From positions 124,001 through 188,000 of the forward strand of contig NZ_JANJZD010000001.1 of the NCBI RefSeq assembly GCF_024623325.1: 64,000 nt of DNA. Reading direction: 5' to 3'. This document shows, piece by piece, positions 34,669-44,286 of the stretch (position 1 is its first letter; each line of letters starts with the position of its first letter). The position numbers and the translations under genes were made by a program. Source of the stretch: Acetatifactor muris. Its GTDB lineage: Bacteria > Bacillota > Clostridia > Lachnospirales > Lachnospiraceae. The notes below the pieces were generated by a model that was not told the origin of the DNA, searched no databases, and worked only from the letters and a program-made list of their open reading frames with translations.

Positions 34669-34992
34669 ATGGTATTTAATACAGGTGCGGCACTTCTGGA
34701 CGCCATCGTGCTGGCTGTGGTATCCAAGGAACCGGAAGGGACTTACGGGTACAAAATTACCCAGGAGGTCCGACAGGTTATCGAATTATCGGAGTCTACG
34801 CTTTATCCCGTGCTGCGGAGACTGCAGAAGGATGAATGCCTGGAGGTTTATGATATGGAGTGTGCAGGCAGGAACAGGCGGTACTACAAAGTAACCAGCA
34901 GAGGCTGGGCACAGTTACAGCTGTACGAAAGCGAGTGGCGGCTGTACGCAGACAAAATAACAGGATTATTTGAGGGAAGGGTAGGAGTATGA
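34669..34992 (+). CDS. PadR-family transcriptional regulator
   Basis: A 107-residue winged-helix repressor: LDAIVLAVVSKEPEGTYGYKITQEV, then the recognition region SESTLYPVLRRLQKDECLEVYDMECAGRNRRYYKVTSRG. It is of the short PadR-s2 type with one C-terminal dimerisation helix. GAGGAG 7 bases upstream supports ATG 34669; a TTG at 34648 is unlikely. It overlaps the DUF1700 gene by 4 bases (ATGA), and the operator in its promoter suggests autoregulation of a cell-envelope-stress-type operon. Confidence 0.9.
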   Translation: MVFNTGAALLDAIVLAVVSKEPEGTYGYKITQEVRQVIELSESTLYPVLRRLQKDECLEVYDMECAGRNRRYYKVTSRGWAQLQLYESEWRLYADKITGLFEGRVGV

Positions 34993-35822
34993 ACAGAGCA
35001 GATTTTATGAGTCAACTGGAAAGCCTGCTTCAGAGTATTACATCCACGGAGCGGGAAGCGGCAATACAATATTATAATGATTATTTTGATGATGCCGGCA
35101 GTGAGAATGAGCAGGCCGTGATCGAGGCTCTGGGGAATCCCGCCAGAGTGGCGGAGAACATAAAGCGGGATTTGTTTGAGAGTGTCTGTGCGGAGAGAGC
35201 CGCGCGGAAAGTGAAGGCTTCCGACCGGGTCATTATGGAATATGACAGTCGTGGGCAGGAGGCGGAGGAGAGACCGCAGAGGGAAGATGAACCGCGGTTT
35301 GGCGCACAGAGAGCGGACCGGGAACAGAACATGGGACAGCAGATAGCAGCCGACAGTCCGGCACATGTGCAGGGGCAGGGCTTTTCAGGCCACTCTGGCA
35401 CTGCGCCGGAAAAACCGTCGAAAGGCGGGGAGACACCTGTATGGCTGATTGCCCTGGTGGCAACGATTCTGATTTTTGCGGCGCCGGCCCTGTTTGGCGC
35501 AGTGATGGCGGTGGCGGGAACGCTGCTTGGAGCGGTTGTGACATGGTTTGCTCTGATATTTGGTTTCGGTGTGACAGCATTTGTTCTGCTTCTCCTGCTG
35601 GTGATATTAGTGATAACGGGAGTTATCTGCTTTTTTGCCAATCCATGGGTGGGAGCCGCTCTGATTGGAGGAGGATTGCTGTGCGGCAGTATCGGCATTT
35701 TGTTCCTGATGCTGACCGTGGCCATGGCAGGAATTGCCACACCCGCCCTCTTGAAAGGAATTGCGTCTATGTGCAGGTTCCTGGCCAGATGCCTGCAGAA
35801 GGGAAAAAGGAGGTTTGTGTAA
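34989..35822 (+). CDS. DUF1700 (HAAS-domain) membrane protein
   Basis: A 277-residue protein. The N-terminal ~75 residues are a HAAS domain (MNRADFMSQLESLLQSITSTEREAAIQYYNDYFDDAG, then EALGNPARVAENIK). A polar linker with many charged residues follows (80-145), then three to four membrane helices (about 150-265). PadR-HAAS-DUF4097 operons are widespread in Firmicutes; the HAAS protein is thought to transmit a membrane signal to the regulator (family knowledge). Translationally coupled to padR. Confidence 0.85.
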   Translation: MNRADFMSQLESLLQSITSTEREAAIQYYNDYFDDAGSENEQAVIEALGNPARVAENIKRDLFESVCAERAARKVKASDRVIMEYDSRGQEAEERPQREDEPRFGAQRADREQNMGQQIAADSPAHVQGQGFSGHSGTAPEKPSKGGETPVWLIALVATILIFAAPALFGAVMAVAGTLLGAVVTWFALIFGFGVTAFVLLLLLVILVITGVICFFANPWVGAALIGGGLLCGSIGILFLMLTVAMAGIATPALLKGIASMCRFLARCLQKGKRRFV

Positions 35823-35823
35823 A

Positions 35824-36810
35824 ATGAAAAAGTTTATGAAGCATTGTGCGATTCTTGCATTTGTATTTGCGGTTGCCGGCTGTATTCTGGGGTTGATTGG
35901 GAGCACTGTGGCAGGGGGAACAGCCGTTGCACAGGCGCTTGAAAATGCTACCGGTGGGAGATTTCATCTGGGCTCGGGCAGATGGTGGAACTGGCATTGG
36001 ATCGAAAAAGAGGAAGCGATTGACGATATTTCAGATATAATTGGCGGAGGAACAGTGGATTATGATATCAATGATGCCAGTATGTTTGACGGCGATTACA
36101 GCATCATGAACGGGAATGTGGACAGATATTGTCCTGGAACCGATATCAGGAATCTGGAAATCGAAGTGGGAGGCTGTCAGCTGGAGACAAGAAGCTCCGG
36201 GGATGATTCCATTTATCTGGAAGTCGAAAATGCACATAAATTCCAGGGCTATGTGAGCGAAGGCACTCTCTATATCAGAGCGACCGCAGGCTCGGCCCTC
36301 AACTGGACAGATATTGGAAAACGTAAGATTATGCTTTATCTGCCGGACGGGTTTTACTTTGACGAGGCAGATATCGAGGTTGGCGCCGGTGAACTGAGAT
36401 TGGATGATTTATATACAGATAAGGCCAAACTGGAGGTTGGCGCCGGTCTGATTGTACTGGAGAGAGCGCAGGTGCAGGATCTGGAGGTTTCTGTGGGAGC
36501 AGGGGGCGTACAGTTGAATGATATGCTGATTACGGAATTAAATGCGGAGATTGGTATGGGAGAATTCCTGGCCGAAGGCATTTTAAATGGAGATGCGGAT
36601 GTAAGCTGTTCCATGGGCAATATTGAGATGACACTGGAAGGCAGCGAAGAGGAATTTAACTATAAACTGGAGGGATCCATGGGCAATATTTCGGTGGGCC
36701 AGGACAGCTTCAGCGGCTTTTCCAGCGAGAGAAATATCGACAACCATGCGGATAAGGAGATGGAAATTGAATGCTCCATGGGGAATATTACTATTGATTT
36801 TCGGCATTAG
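35824..36810 (+). CDS. DUF4097 beta-repeat membrane-associated protein
   Basis: A 328-residue protein. One N-terminal membrane helix (about 8-30) is followed by a short Trp-rich segment, and then from about residue 95 a beta-solenoid-like DUF4097 domain. The repeats are visible as IEVGAGELRLDDL, LEVGAGLIVLERA, VSVGAGGVQLNDM, AEIGMGEFLAEG, CSMGNIEMTLEG and CSMGNITIDFRH. AGGAGG precedes ATG 35824; the frame opens at 35761 inside the previous gene. It is last in the PadR operon and ends at a strong terminator. Biochemical role unknown. Confidence 0.85.
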   Translation: MKKFMKHCAILAFVFAVAGCILGLIGSTVAGGTAVAQALENATGGRFHLGSGRWWNWHWIEKEEAIDDISDIIGGGTVDYDINDASMFDGDYSIMNGNVDRYCPGTDIRNLEIEVGGCQLETRSSGDDSIYLEVENAHKFQGYVSEGTLYIRATAGSALNWTDIGKRKIMLYLPDGFYFDEADIEVGAGELRLDDLYTDKAKLEVGAGLIVLERAQVQDLEVSVGAGGVQLNDMLITELNAEIGMGEFLAEGILNGDADVSCSMGNIEMTLEGSEEEFNYKLEGSMGNISVGQDSFSGFSSERNIDNHADKEMEIECSMGNITIDFRH

Positions 36811-36820
36811 TTCATTTTCG

Positions 36821-36862
36821 GAAAAGTTCCGGAACGGCGGGAAAGCGGTTCCGGAACTTTTC
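36821..36862. terminator. Bidirectional terminator
   Basis: GAAAAGTTCCGGAAC (36821-36835) and GTTCCGGAACTTTTC (36848-36862) pair perfectly around a 12-base loop. It lies between the DUF4097 gene and the convergent ECF transporter gene. Confidence 0.8.
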
Positions 36863-36925
36863 GTGTTTTCTGTATGAGATACCTGCCGCCGTGAAGATAA
36901 ATATTTGTGATGAGATGCGGACAGC

Positions 36926-37870
36926 TCATATTTCCACAAATAATCCGGCCTTCCTGAGAGCAGGGCGCAGGGCCAGGTAGATGACGGAGGCGGCGATGAC
37001 GGCAACTACCGCGTTGACGCTGGTAGTCAGGGCGCTGATTTTCACCAGAATCGACGTGATATCCTGAGGCACGCCGAACAGATAAGTTTTGTAGAAATAT
37101 CCCACCAGGGGATCGGCTACCACATTAAAACCCATGCCGCAGACAGCGGCCAGCACTGTGACGCCGGTCACATATTTTGGAGAGTGGCTTCTGCAGAGCC
37201 TGAAGATTTTATGGGCAACCAGCCCCACAATCAGCCCGATGCAGAGCTTGAGCAGAAAAGTTTTGGGAGCGCTGGTCACGTAGGTGGTAGTCAGATCTCC
37301 GATGGTCATGCCCACCGCGCCGGCCAGACCGCCCCAATAACCGCCCAGCAGCAAGGCTGCCAGCACGCAGAATACATTGCCGAAATGGAAAGAAGCTTTC
37401 TCTGTGCCTGCCGGAATATCGATTTTAAAGAAGGCGAAACCGATATAGCACAGTGCGGTGAGAAGCCCGGCCTGAGCGAGACGTCTGACATCGGCTTTTT
37501 CGGAAGAACGCACTCCTATCAGTGCATTACAGATTCCTTTTACCGTCAGCAGAATGGCGAAGAAGACGGCAACCAGACCATAGGAGTAGGGCCGTTCCAG
37601 CCCCAGTTTTTCGGCGGACAGTGCACTGATCTGGGCGTTCAGAGCCTCTGCATCTCCTTCGGCAGTTCCCTCCTTCACCGCATTTGCCTGTGCCTTCAGC
37701 TCTGACAGCTGCGCGCCCAGAGCGACGGACTCCTGATAGCTGGTGTTGTATGCGTACACTGCGAAAAGGATTCCCGCAATCAATAATACGGCGCCGATTA
37801 TCAGCATTCCGTAGCTTTTTTTCCGTTCCATCTCTTTCTTTTCCTTTTTCTGATCATTCATTGTTCTCAT
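36926..37870 (-). CDS. ECF transporter S-component with extra N-terminal membrane/coiled-coil region
   Basis: A 314-residue membrane protein. The C-terminal ~190 residues look like an ECF substrate-capture subunit of six helices (LAQAGLLTALCYIGFAFFKIDIP, GNVFCVLAALLLGGYWGGLAGAVGMTIGDL). Before it lie two extra helices (about 22-42 and 97-118) with a coiled-coil-like stretch between them (SVALGAQLSELKAQANAVKEG and on), unusual for S-components, which are normally ~180 residues. The vitamin or metabolite bound is unknown, and the ECF ATPases and T subunit are not nearby. AGGAG is 10 bases before ATG 37870. Confidence 0.75.
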   Translation of the reverse strand: MRTMNDQKKEKKEMERKKSYGMLIIGAVLLIAGILFAVYAYNTSYQESVALGAQLSELKAQANAVKEGTAEGDAEALNAQISALSAEKLGLERPYSYGLVAVFFAILLTVKGICNALIGVRSSEKADVRRLAQAGLLTALCYIGFAFFKIDIPAGTEKASFHFGNVFCVLAALLLGGYWGGLAGAVGMTIGDLTTTYVTSAPKTFLLKLCIGLIVGLVAHKIFRLCRSHSPKYVTGVTVLAAVCGMGFNVVADPLVGYFYKTYLFGVPQDITSILVKISALTTSVNAVVAVIAASVIYLALRPALRKAGLFVEI

Positions 37871-38023
37871 TATAATATTCTCCTGACTTTTTCACATGGG
37901 ATTTCAATTGAAGTGTATGTGAATCAGTGACAGTTTATCGCAAGAGTGGCTTGATAAAAAGTACCAGAATAAGAAAAAATTACCAGACCAGACTGAATTG
38001 TGAAATTTCTGTGAATTTTGAAC

Positions 38024-38052
38024 TTGACAAAATTTGCAGGATAGCATATAGT
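38024..38052 (+). promoter_or_regulatory. Sigma-A promoter of the T-box/valS operon
   Basis: TTGACA (38024-38029), 17-bp spacer, TATAGT (38047-38052). Confidence 0.75.
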
Positions 38053-38059
38053 AGGCAAT

Positions 38060-38366
38060 ATAATAGAAAAGGCAGTGACGAAGAGGAGTACGTATTACCC
38101 CTTAAAAGAGAGAATGGCTGTTCCCATGCAGGAGCGCTGAAAGGCTGTTCAAAGGAAGGAATGCGGAAGGTAGCTTCCAAGCCGGGAATCTGAAATGTGC
38201 GGCGGAAATGCGGCGGAATAAGATTTCACGACTTATCCCCGTTACAGGATAGGACTTTAGTAGAAGTCACTGAGGCAGCGGAGGACGTCATATGTCCGGC
38301 TGTAAACAAAGGTGGTACCGCGTTGATGACGCCCTTTGCTGATGGAAATCGGCAGAGGGCTTTTTT
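38060..38366 (+). ncRNA. T-box leader of valS (tRNA-Val sensing)
   Basis: Stem I starts with the GA motif GACGAAGAGGAGTA (38077-38090). The matching GAA on the 3' side (38166-38168) is followed by G and GTA (38170-38172), the likely Val specifier codon. The universal T-box AAGGTGGTACCGCG is at 38309-38322. The terminator is GCCCTTTGCTGAT (38331-38343) with ATCGGCAGAGGGC (38348-38360) and TTTTTT. Uncharged tRNA-Val binding would favour the antiterminator and switch on valS. Confidence 0.92.
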
Positions 38367-38488
38367 ATATCATAGGAAAGTCCTCCGAACTTCCCTATGA
38401 TACAAAAATGCTCCGCAGGAATCAGAACACCCTGTCCGACTGGTGCGGGGAAAGGCGGTCCGCGGTATCGGAGAAGGAAGGAGAACAG

Positions 38489-41191
38489 ATGAGCAGAGAA
38501 CTGGCTAAAACCTATGACCCCAAAGGACTGGAGGACAGACTGTACGAGAAATGGCTGTCAAAGAAATATTTTCATGCGGAAGCAGATCATGACAAAACCC
38601 CGTTTACCATTGTTATACCCCCGCCAAATATCACGGGACAGCTGCACATGGGACATGCACTGGACAATACCATGCAGGATATTCTCATTCGCTTTAAACG
38701 GATGCAGGGATACAACGCACTGTGGCAGCCCGGCACGGACCATGCCTCCATTGCAACCGAGGTAAAAATTATCGAGACCCTGAAGACGGAAGGCATCGAC
38801 AAACATGACCTGGGACGGGAGAAATTCCTGGAGCGCGCCTGGGAGTGGAAGAAAGAATACGGCGGGAGAATTATTTCCCAGCTGAAGAAGATGGGGTCTT
38901 CCTGCGACTGGGACAGAGAGCGTTTCACCATGGACGAGGGCTGTAACAGAGCGGTTACCGAAGTTTTTGTGAAGATGCATGAGAAAGGATATATTTACAA
39001 GGGGGCGCGTATGATTAACTGGTGCCCTGTGTGTAATACGTCTATCTCCGACGCGGAAGTGGAATATCAGGAGCAGGCAGGCCATCTGTGGCATATCAAA
39101 TACCCTGTAATGAATGAGGACGGTACGCCCAGCACCACCGAATTTCTGACCTTTGCCACCACCAGGCCGGAGACTATGCTGGGGGATACGGCGGTGGCCA
39201 TTCATCCCGAGGATGAGAGGTACGAACATCTGAAAGGCAGAAGCGTCATGCTGCCCATTGTGAATCGTGTGATTCCGGTGGTGGAAGATACCTATGTTGA
39301 CAGGGAATTCGGTACAGGCGTGGTAAAAATTACGCCTGCCCATGACCCCAACGATTTTGAGGTGGGAAAACGTCATAATCTGCCGGTGATCAACATAATG
39401 AATGATAACGCCACCATAAATGAGAATGGCGGAAAGTACTGCGGAATGGACCGTTATGCGGCCAGAAAATCCATTGTGGAGGAGCTGGAGCGCCAGGGAC
39501 TTCTGGTGAAAATCGAGGAGTACTCTCATAATGTGGGCACTCATGACCGCTGCAAGACCACCGTGGAGCCGCTGGTGAAAGAACAGTGGTTTGTGAAGAT
39601 GGATGAGCTGATCAAGCCGGCCGTGAAGGCGGTGAAAAACGGCGAGATTGAGCTTGTGCCAAAGCGTCTGGAGAAAATCTATTTCAACTGGACGGACAAT
39701 ATCCGTGACTGGTGTATCAGCCGTCAGCTGTGGTGGGGCCACAGAATTCCCGCCTATTACTGCGATGACTGCGGGGAGCTGGTGGTTGCCGGGAAAGTGC
39801 CGGAAGTATGCCCGAAGTGTGGAGGCAGCCATTTCACACAGGATCCGGATACGCTGGACACATGGTTTTCTTCCGCGCTCTGGCCCTTTGAGACGCTGGG
39901 CTGGCCGGAGCAGACTGAAGATCTGAAGTACTTTTATCCTACAGATGTGCTTGTGACAGGCTATGACATCATTTTCTTCTGGGTTATCCGGATGATTTTC
40001 TCCGGTTATGAGCATATGGGAGAAAAGCCCTTTAAAACGGTGCTTTTTCATGGTCTGGTTCGCGACAGTCAGGGACGCAAAATGTCCAAGTCTCTGGGCA
40101 ACGGAATCGATCCGCTGGAAATCATTGAAAAATACGGGGCGGATGCGCTCAGACTGACGCTGATTACCGGAAACGCACCCGGAAATGACATGCGTTTCTA
40201 TTACGAGCGTGTGGAGAGCAGCCGCAATTTTGCCAATAAAGTATGGAATGCTTCCCGTTTTATCCTGATGAACATGGAAGGCAGGGAAGTGACAACGCCG
40301 CAGACAGAGGCACTGGAGCCTGTGGACAGATGGATTCTCTCCCGGCTGAACACGCTGGTAAAGGATGTCACTGACAACATGGAGAGCTTTGAGCTGGGAA
40401 TTGCCGTGCAGAAGGTCTATGACTTTATCTGGGACGAATTCTGTGACTGGTATATCGAGATGGTGAAACCGAGGCTGTACGCCGCAAAATCCGGTGAAAC
40501 CACCGACTCGCAGGCGGAAAGTCTGAATACGGCGCTCTGGACCCTGAAAACAGTGCTGATAGATGCACTGAAGCTGCTGCATCCTTATATGCCGTTTATC
40601 ACAGAGGAAATTTTCTGCACACTGCAGAGCCGGGAGGAATCCATTGTAATCAGCAGATGGCCGGAGTACAGTGAGGGCAGAAGCTTCGGGAAGGAAGAGA
40701 AGGATATCGAGATCATCAAGGAAGCTGTGCGCGGCATCCGGAATATCCGCAGTGAAATGAATGTGGCGCCCGGCCGCAGGACCGCCATTTTCGTGGTCAG
40801 CGAGAACCAGGCCATTCTGGATACCTTTACGGAGGGAAAACTGTTCTTCGCCTCTCTTGCCGGAGCCAGCCAGGTTACCATGGTTAACAAACAGCAGGGA
40901 GGGCAGACAATGGAGACAGAGATTGCCCGGGATGCAGTATCTGTGGTGATTGCCGGCGCCACGCTGTACATTCCATTTGCGGAGCTGGTGGATGTGGCTC
41001 AGGAAATCGAACGCCTGCAGAAGGAACAAAAGAGACTGGAGGGTGAGCTGGACCGGGTCAACGGAATGCTTTCCAATGAAAGATTTCTCTCCAGGGCGCC
41101 GGAGGCGAAGATAGCACAGGAGCGGGAGAAGCTTGCAAAATATACACAGATGATGGAACAGGTGACAATGCGTTTAAATCAGCTGCGATGA
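38489..41191 (+). CDS. valS: Valyl-tRNA synthetase
   Basis: A 900-residue class I synthetase charging tRNA-Val. The HIGH motif appears in [17 protein letters not shown] (near 45-60) and KMSKS in [14 protein letters not shown] (near 530). The CP1 editing domain lies between ([20 protein letters not shown]), as does a zinc-ribbon-like [21 protein letters not shown] near 425-445. The C-terminal coiled coil (about 835-900) is the usual ValS tRNA-binding arm. AAGGAG 6 bases upstream fixes ATG 38489; the frame is open back into the T-box terminator. Confidence 0.96.
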   Translation: MSRELAKTYDPKGLEDRLYEKWLSKKYFHAEADHDKTPFTIVIPPPNITGQLHMGHALDNTMQDILIRFKRMQGYNALWQPGTDHASIATEVKIIETLKTEGIDKHDLGREKFLERAWEWKKEYGGRIISQLKKMGSSCDWDRERFTMDEGCNRAVTEVFVKMHEKGYIYKGARMINWCPVCNTSISDAEVEYQEQAGHLWHIKYPVMNEDGTPSTTEFLTFATTRPETMLGDTAVAIHPEDERYEHLKGRSVMLPIVNRVIPVVEDTYVDREFGTGVVKITPAHDPNDFEVGKRHNLPVINIMNDNATINENGGKYCGMDRYAARKSIVEELERQGLLVKIEEYSHNVGTHDRCKTTVEPLVKEQWFVKMDELIKPAVKAVKNGEIELVPKRLEKIYFNWTDNIRDWCISRQLWWGHRIPAYYCDDCGELVVAGKVPEVCPKCGGSHFTQDPDTLDTWFSSALWPFETLGWPEQTEDLKYFYPTDVLVTGYDIIFFWVIRMIFSGYEHMGEKPFKTVLFHGLVRDSQGRKMSKSLGNGIDPLEIIEKYGADALRLTLITGNAPGNDMRFYYERVESSRNFANKVWNASRFILMNMEGREVTTPQTEALEPVDRWILSRLNTLVKDVTDNMESFELGIAVQKVYDFIWDEFCDWYIEMVKPRLYAAKSGETTDSQAESLNTALWTLKTVLIDALKLLHPYMPFITEEIFCTLQSREESIVISRWPEYSEGRSFGKEEKDIEIIKEAVRGIRNIRSEMNVAPGRRTAIFVVSENQAILDTFTEGKLFFASLAGASQVTMVNKQQGGQTMETEIARDAVSVVIAGATLYIPFAELVDVAQEIERLQKEQKRLEGELDRVNGMLSNERFLSRAPEAKIAQEREKLAKYTQMMEQVTMRLNQLR

Positions 41192-41206
41192 AAGGAATCT
41201 GGGTCT

Positions 41207-42811
41207 ATGGGGTGGGACAGAGAAAAAGCAGTGAGACGATTGTATTATGCGGGGAATCTGGTGGTACGGGTTGTGGGGAGTACCATATTTCTGGGACTTG
41301 TGTGGTATTCATTCCGGTATACCCAGTACATGCTGCCGGGTGGGGATGAAATTCCCATGAATGTCTATGATTCTGTCAAACAGAATATCTTATGTCTGTG
41401 TCTGGTCACGGGGGGAACAGCGGTGCTGCTGTTCATAGAGAGACGAATGGAAAGAAGGGTGCAGTTCCTGGTCAGACATGTATCTATGCTGGCAATGATT
41501 GGATGGATTCTCCTTGCCAGCTTGTGGTGGATTCATTCCTCCGCACATTTGCCGGTGGGAGATCAGGCCTTTGTATACGGTGGAGCTTCCTACTTTATCG
41601 AAGGGTGGTATGATTTCCTGTATTCCGGCGGCTACTGTGGTATGTACCCGCATCAGCTGGGACTGATTGCGCTGATGGAAGGCTTTTTCAAAATTGTGGG
41701 CGCACATAATTATTATGCCTTCGAATTGTTGTGTGCACTGCTTGCGGCAGGAAGTGCTTACTGTGGTTACCGTATTCTGCTGGAACTGACCGGGAGTACG
41801 ACGGTGGTGGTGAGCTATAATATTCTGATGATGGGATGCCTGCCTCTGATTTTTTATACATCCTGGGTGTATGGGGATATTCCGAGTATCTTTTTTGCAT
41901 TGACGGCAGTGTGGATGTTGCTGAGATACGACAGGAACTGTAAAATACGGTATCTGGTCCTTGTGGTGATTTCTCTGGTACTGGCCATGATGGTGCGCAG
42001 GCAGTCTGTAGTTATGTTAATTTCTGTCTGTATTGCCGTATTGCTGTATGGTATTTTACAGAAGGACAGGAATATCATTCTGGCCGTTTTACTGACGGCG
42101 GCATTGTCCTGGGGAGTCTTTACGGCAGTCTACAAAATGTATGAGATTCGGTCCGGGCACGAACACAGCAAGGGAATTCCACAGATTACTTGGGTTACAA
42201 TGGGAATGCAGGAAACGGATGGAGTCTGTGGCTGGTATAATAATTATCCCAAAGAACTTTATTATAGCATGAACTTTGACAGTGAACTGACAGCTGCAGC
42301 GGCAAAAGCGGATCTGTATGACAGACTGAAGGTGTTCAGAAATGATCCTGCGTATGCAAGGAGATTCTTCCGGGAGAAAGTACTGTCCCAATGGAATCAG
42401 CCGTTGTATCAGGCATTGTACTTCAATGCTGAGAGACCGGGGGACTACATGGGACCGGAGGAGGGTTCTCTGGCAGACCGGATAGGGGGAGAAGATTATC
42501 TGAGCGTTCTGCGGATCTGCGACAGAGTACAATTTATCATTTATATGGGGATGCTGTTCTATTTTCTTCTGGCAGTGAAAAAGGGCAGCAATATCCTGCA
42601 GCATATACCGGCCATCACCGTGATAGGAGGATTCTTTCTGAGTGTGTTGGTGGAAGCGAAGGCAAGATATATATTTCCCTATTACATAATGATGTTTCCA
42701 TTTGCGGCTTATGGATGGTATCTGACAATCCGACAGGTGATGTTCCTGACAGACAGGAGGTCAGAGGAGGACCAGATAGTGGACATAGAGGAAAAGAGAA
42801 AGGTCGCCTGA
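41207..42811 (+). CDS. Multi-spanning membrane protein, probable GT-C glycosyltransferase
   Basis: A 534-residue protein with about ten hydrophobic helices. The pattern is like dolichyl/polyprenyl-phosphate-mannose transferases: PVGDQAFVYGGASYFIEGWYDF in the first large outside loop has the Asp typical of GT-C enzymes, followed by the MYPHQLGLIALMEGFFKI segment. A soluble stretch lies between helices at about 305-435. The C-terminus is charged. It starts 15 bases after valS and ends 1 base before folC, so the three genes form an operon. Donor and acceptor unknown. Confidence 0.65.
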   Translation: MGWDREKAVRRLYYAGNLVVRVVGSTIFLGLVWYSFRYTQYMLPGGDEIPMNVYDSVKQNILCLCLVTGGTAVLLFIERRMERRVQFLVRHVSMLAMIGWILLASLWWIHSSAHLPVGDQAFVYGGASYFIEGWYDFLYSGGYCGMYPHQLGLIALMEGFFKIVGAHNYYAFELLCALLAAGSAYCGYRILLELTGSTTVVVSYNILMMGCLPLIFYTSWVYGDIPSIFFALTAVWMLLRYDRNCKIRYLVLVVISLVLAMMVRRQSVVMLISVCIAVLLYGILQKDRNIILAVLLTAALSWGVFTAVYKMYEIRSGHEHSKGIPQITWVTMGMQETDGVCGWYNNYPKELYYSMNFDSELTAAAAKADLYDRLKVFRNDPAYARRFFREKVLSQWNQPLYQALYFNAERPGDYMGPEEGSLADRIGGEDYLSVLRICDRVQFIIYMGMLFYFLLAVKKGSNILQHIPAITVIGGFFLSVLVEAKARYIFPYYIMMFPFAAYGWYLTIRQVMFLTDRRSEEDQIVDIEEKRKVA

Positions 42812-42812
42812 T

Positions 42813-44192
42813 ATGCGGAAGAAACAAAATATAATTACTTTCAGAGAAGCGGCGGGGTATATCAATGATATCCCCCGCTTTGCGACGAAAAACACAATGG
42901 AGGACACCCGGGCCTTTCTGCATCGCCTGGGCGACCCTGACAGGAAAATGCGGGTGATTCATGTGGCAGGTACCAATGGAAAAGGCTCTGTCTGTGCCTA
43001 TCTGCGCAGTATTCTGGAAGCAGCAGGCTACAGAGTTGCCCTGTTCACATCTCCTCATCTGGTACAGATTCGGGAACGTTTTGTAGTGGATGGAGAAATG
43101 ATTTCAGAAGAGGATTTTCTGCGGGCGTTTCTTCATATATATGATATGCTGGACTGGGATGGTCTGGAGAGCGGACGGGAAGGTGTATATCATCCCTCTT
43201 ATTTTGAGTATCTCTTTTTTATTGCCATGGTCCTTTTTCCGGAAAAGTCGCCGGATTTCTGTCTTCTGGAGACAGGGGTGGGAGGCAGGCTGGATGCCAC
43301 GAATTCGGTTTCGGGAAAAGAACTGTCCGTAATCACACACATCAGTCTGGACCATGTGAAATACCTGGGTGATACTGTGGAGAAAATTGCACGTGAAAAG
43401 GCAGGGATTATGCAGGCCGGTGCTCCGGCAGTCTATTGGGATACCTGCTGTGGAACCACAGACATTTTCCGGCAACATGCGGAGGAAATTGGAATTTCCG
43501 CTTATTCTGTGTCGGAAAATGACTATTATTTCTCAAATTTTAAGAGAAAAACCATTGATTTTTGTGTACACACCAAGTATTATAGAGATGTTAACCTGAC
43601 CCTTGACACCATTGCGGCTTATCAGATGGAAAATTGTGCCCTGGCGGTCCGGGCCATAGAGGTGCTGGACCAGGGAAGGACCATTACCGGGGAACAGATC
43701 AGGAGAGGAGTGCGGGCCTGTCACTGGGCCGGACGCATGGAGGAGGTTCTGCCGGAAGTCTACGTGGACGGGGCCCACAATGAGGATGGGATCAGGGCAT
43801 TTCTGGAGACGGTGAAGGCGGACGGTCGGGAGAACGGAAGAAGTCTGCTTTTTAGTGTTCTGGAGGGCAAGGATGCCCTGCATATGACAGAGAAACTGGT
43901 TGACAGTGCACTTTTTGACAGAATTGTGGCTGCGCATATCGGTGATGAACGGGCGCTGCCGGGAGAAAGACTTGCAGATTTGTTCGGGAGATTTTCCGAA
44001 TGTGACGTTAAAGTATATGAAGATGTGGCTTCCGCCTTTTGTGCGCTTCTGAGGCAGCGGAAATCTCAGGAACGCATTTATGTGGCGGGCAGCCTGTATT
44101 TGGTCGGCGAAATAAAGGAGCTGCTGAACGATGATAAATTTCGAAGAAGAATTGAAGAAATTTCAGCCCAGCCTGGAAGTAGAGGATGCTGA
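42813..44192 (+). CDS. folC: Folylpolyglutamate synthase/dihydrofolate synthase
   Basis: A 459-residue Mur-ligase-family enzyme adding glutamate to folates. The P-loop is HVAGTNGKGSVCAYL (near 50-64). SPHLVQIRERF, the LLETGVGGRLDATN omega-loop region and HISLDHVKYLG follow; WAGRMEEVLPEVYVDGAHNEDGI marks the C-terminal domain. The stop TGA of the preceding gene overlaps the spacing to this ATG by design (TGATATG). The 3' end overlaps a small gene at 44131. Confidence 0.92.
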   Translation: MRKKQNIITFREAAGYINDIPRFATKNTMEDTRAFLHRLGDPDRKMRVIHVAGTNGKGSVCAYLRSILEAAGYRVALFTSPHLVQIRERFVVDGEMISEEDFLRAFLHIYDMLDWDGLESGREGVYHPSYFEYLFFIAMVLFPEKSPDFCLLETGVGGRLDATNSVSGKELSVITHISLDHVKYLGDTVEKIAREKAGIMQAGAPAVYWDTCCGTTDIFRQHAEEIGISAYSVSENDYYFSNFKRKTIDFCVHTKYYRDVNLTLDTIAAYQMENCALAVRAIEVLDQGRTITGEQIRRGVRACHWAGRMEEVLPEVYVDGAHNEDGIRAFLETVKADGRENGRSLLFSVLEGKDALHMTEKLVDSALFDRIVAAHIGDERALPGERLADLFGRFSECDVKVYEDVASAFCALLRQRKSQERIYVAGSLYLVGEIKELLNDDKFRRRIEEISAQPGSRGC

Positions 44193-44286
44193 AGATGCTA
44201 TTTACCATCAGGATTTGACGGATATGGCAGATTTGCTTGTAAAGATGATAATGGAAACGGGACAGGAATATGAAGAGGAACAATAA
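44131..44286 (+). CDS. Small acidic protein, 51 residues, overlapping folC and the TPR gene
   Basis: The frame begins MINFEEELKKFQPSL and ends GQEYEEEQ. It is very acidic and predicted helical, with no membrane segment or cysteine. AGGAG lies 11 bases before the ATG. It overlaps the last 62 bases of folC in another frame, and its TAA overlaps the next ATG (TAATG), a sign of translational coupling with the TPR protein. I know no family; its place suggests a partner of the TPR protein (inference). Confidence 0.6.
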   Translation: MINFEEELKKFQPSLEVEDAEDAIYHQDLTDMADLLVKMIMETGQEYEEEQ

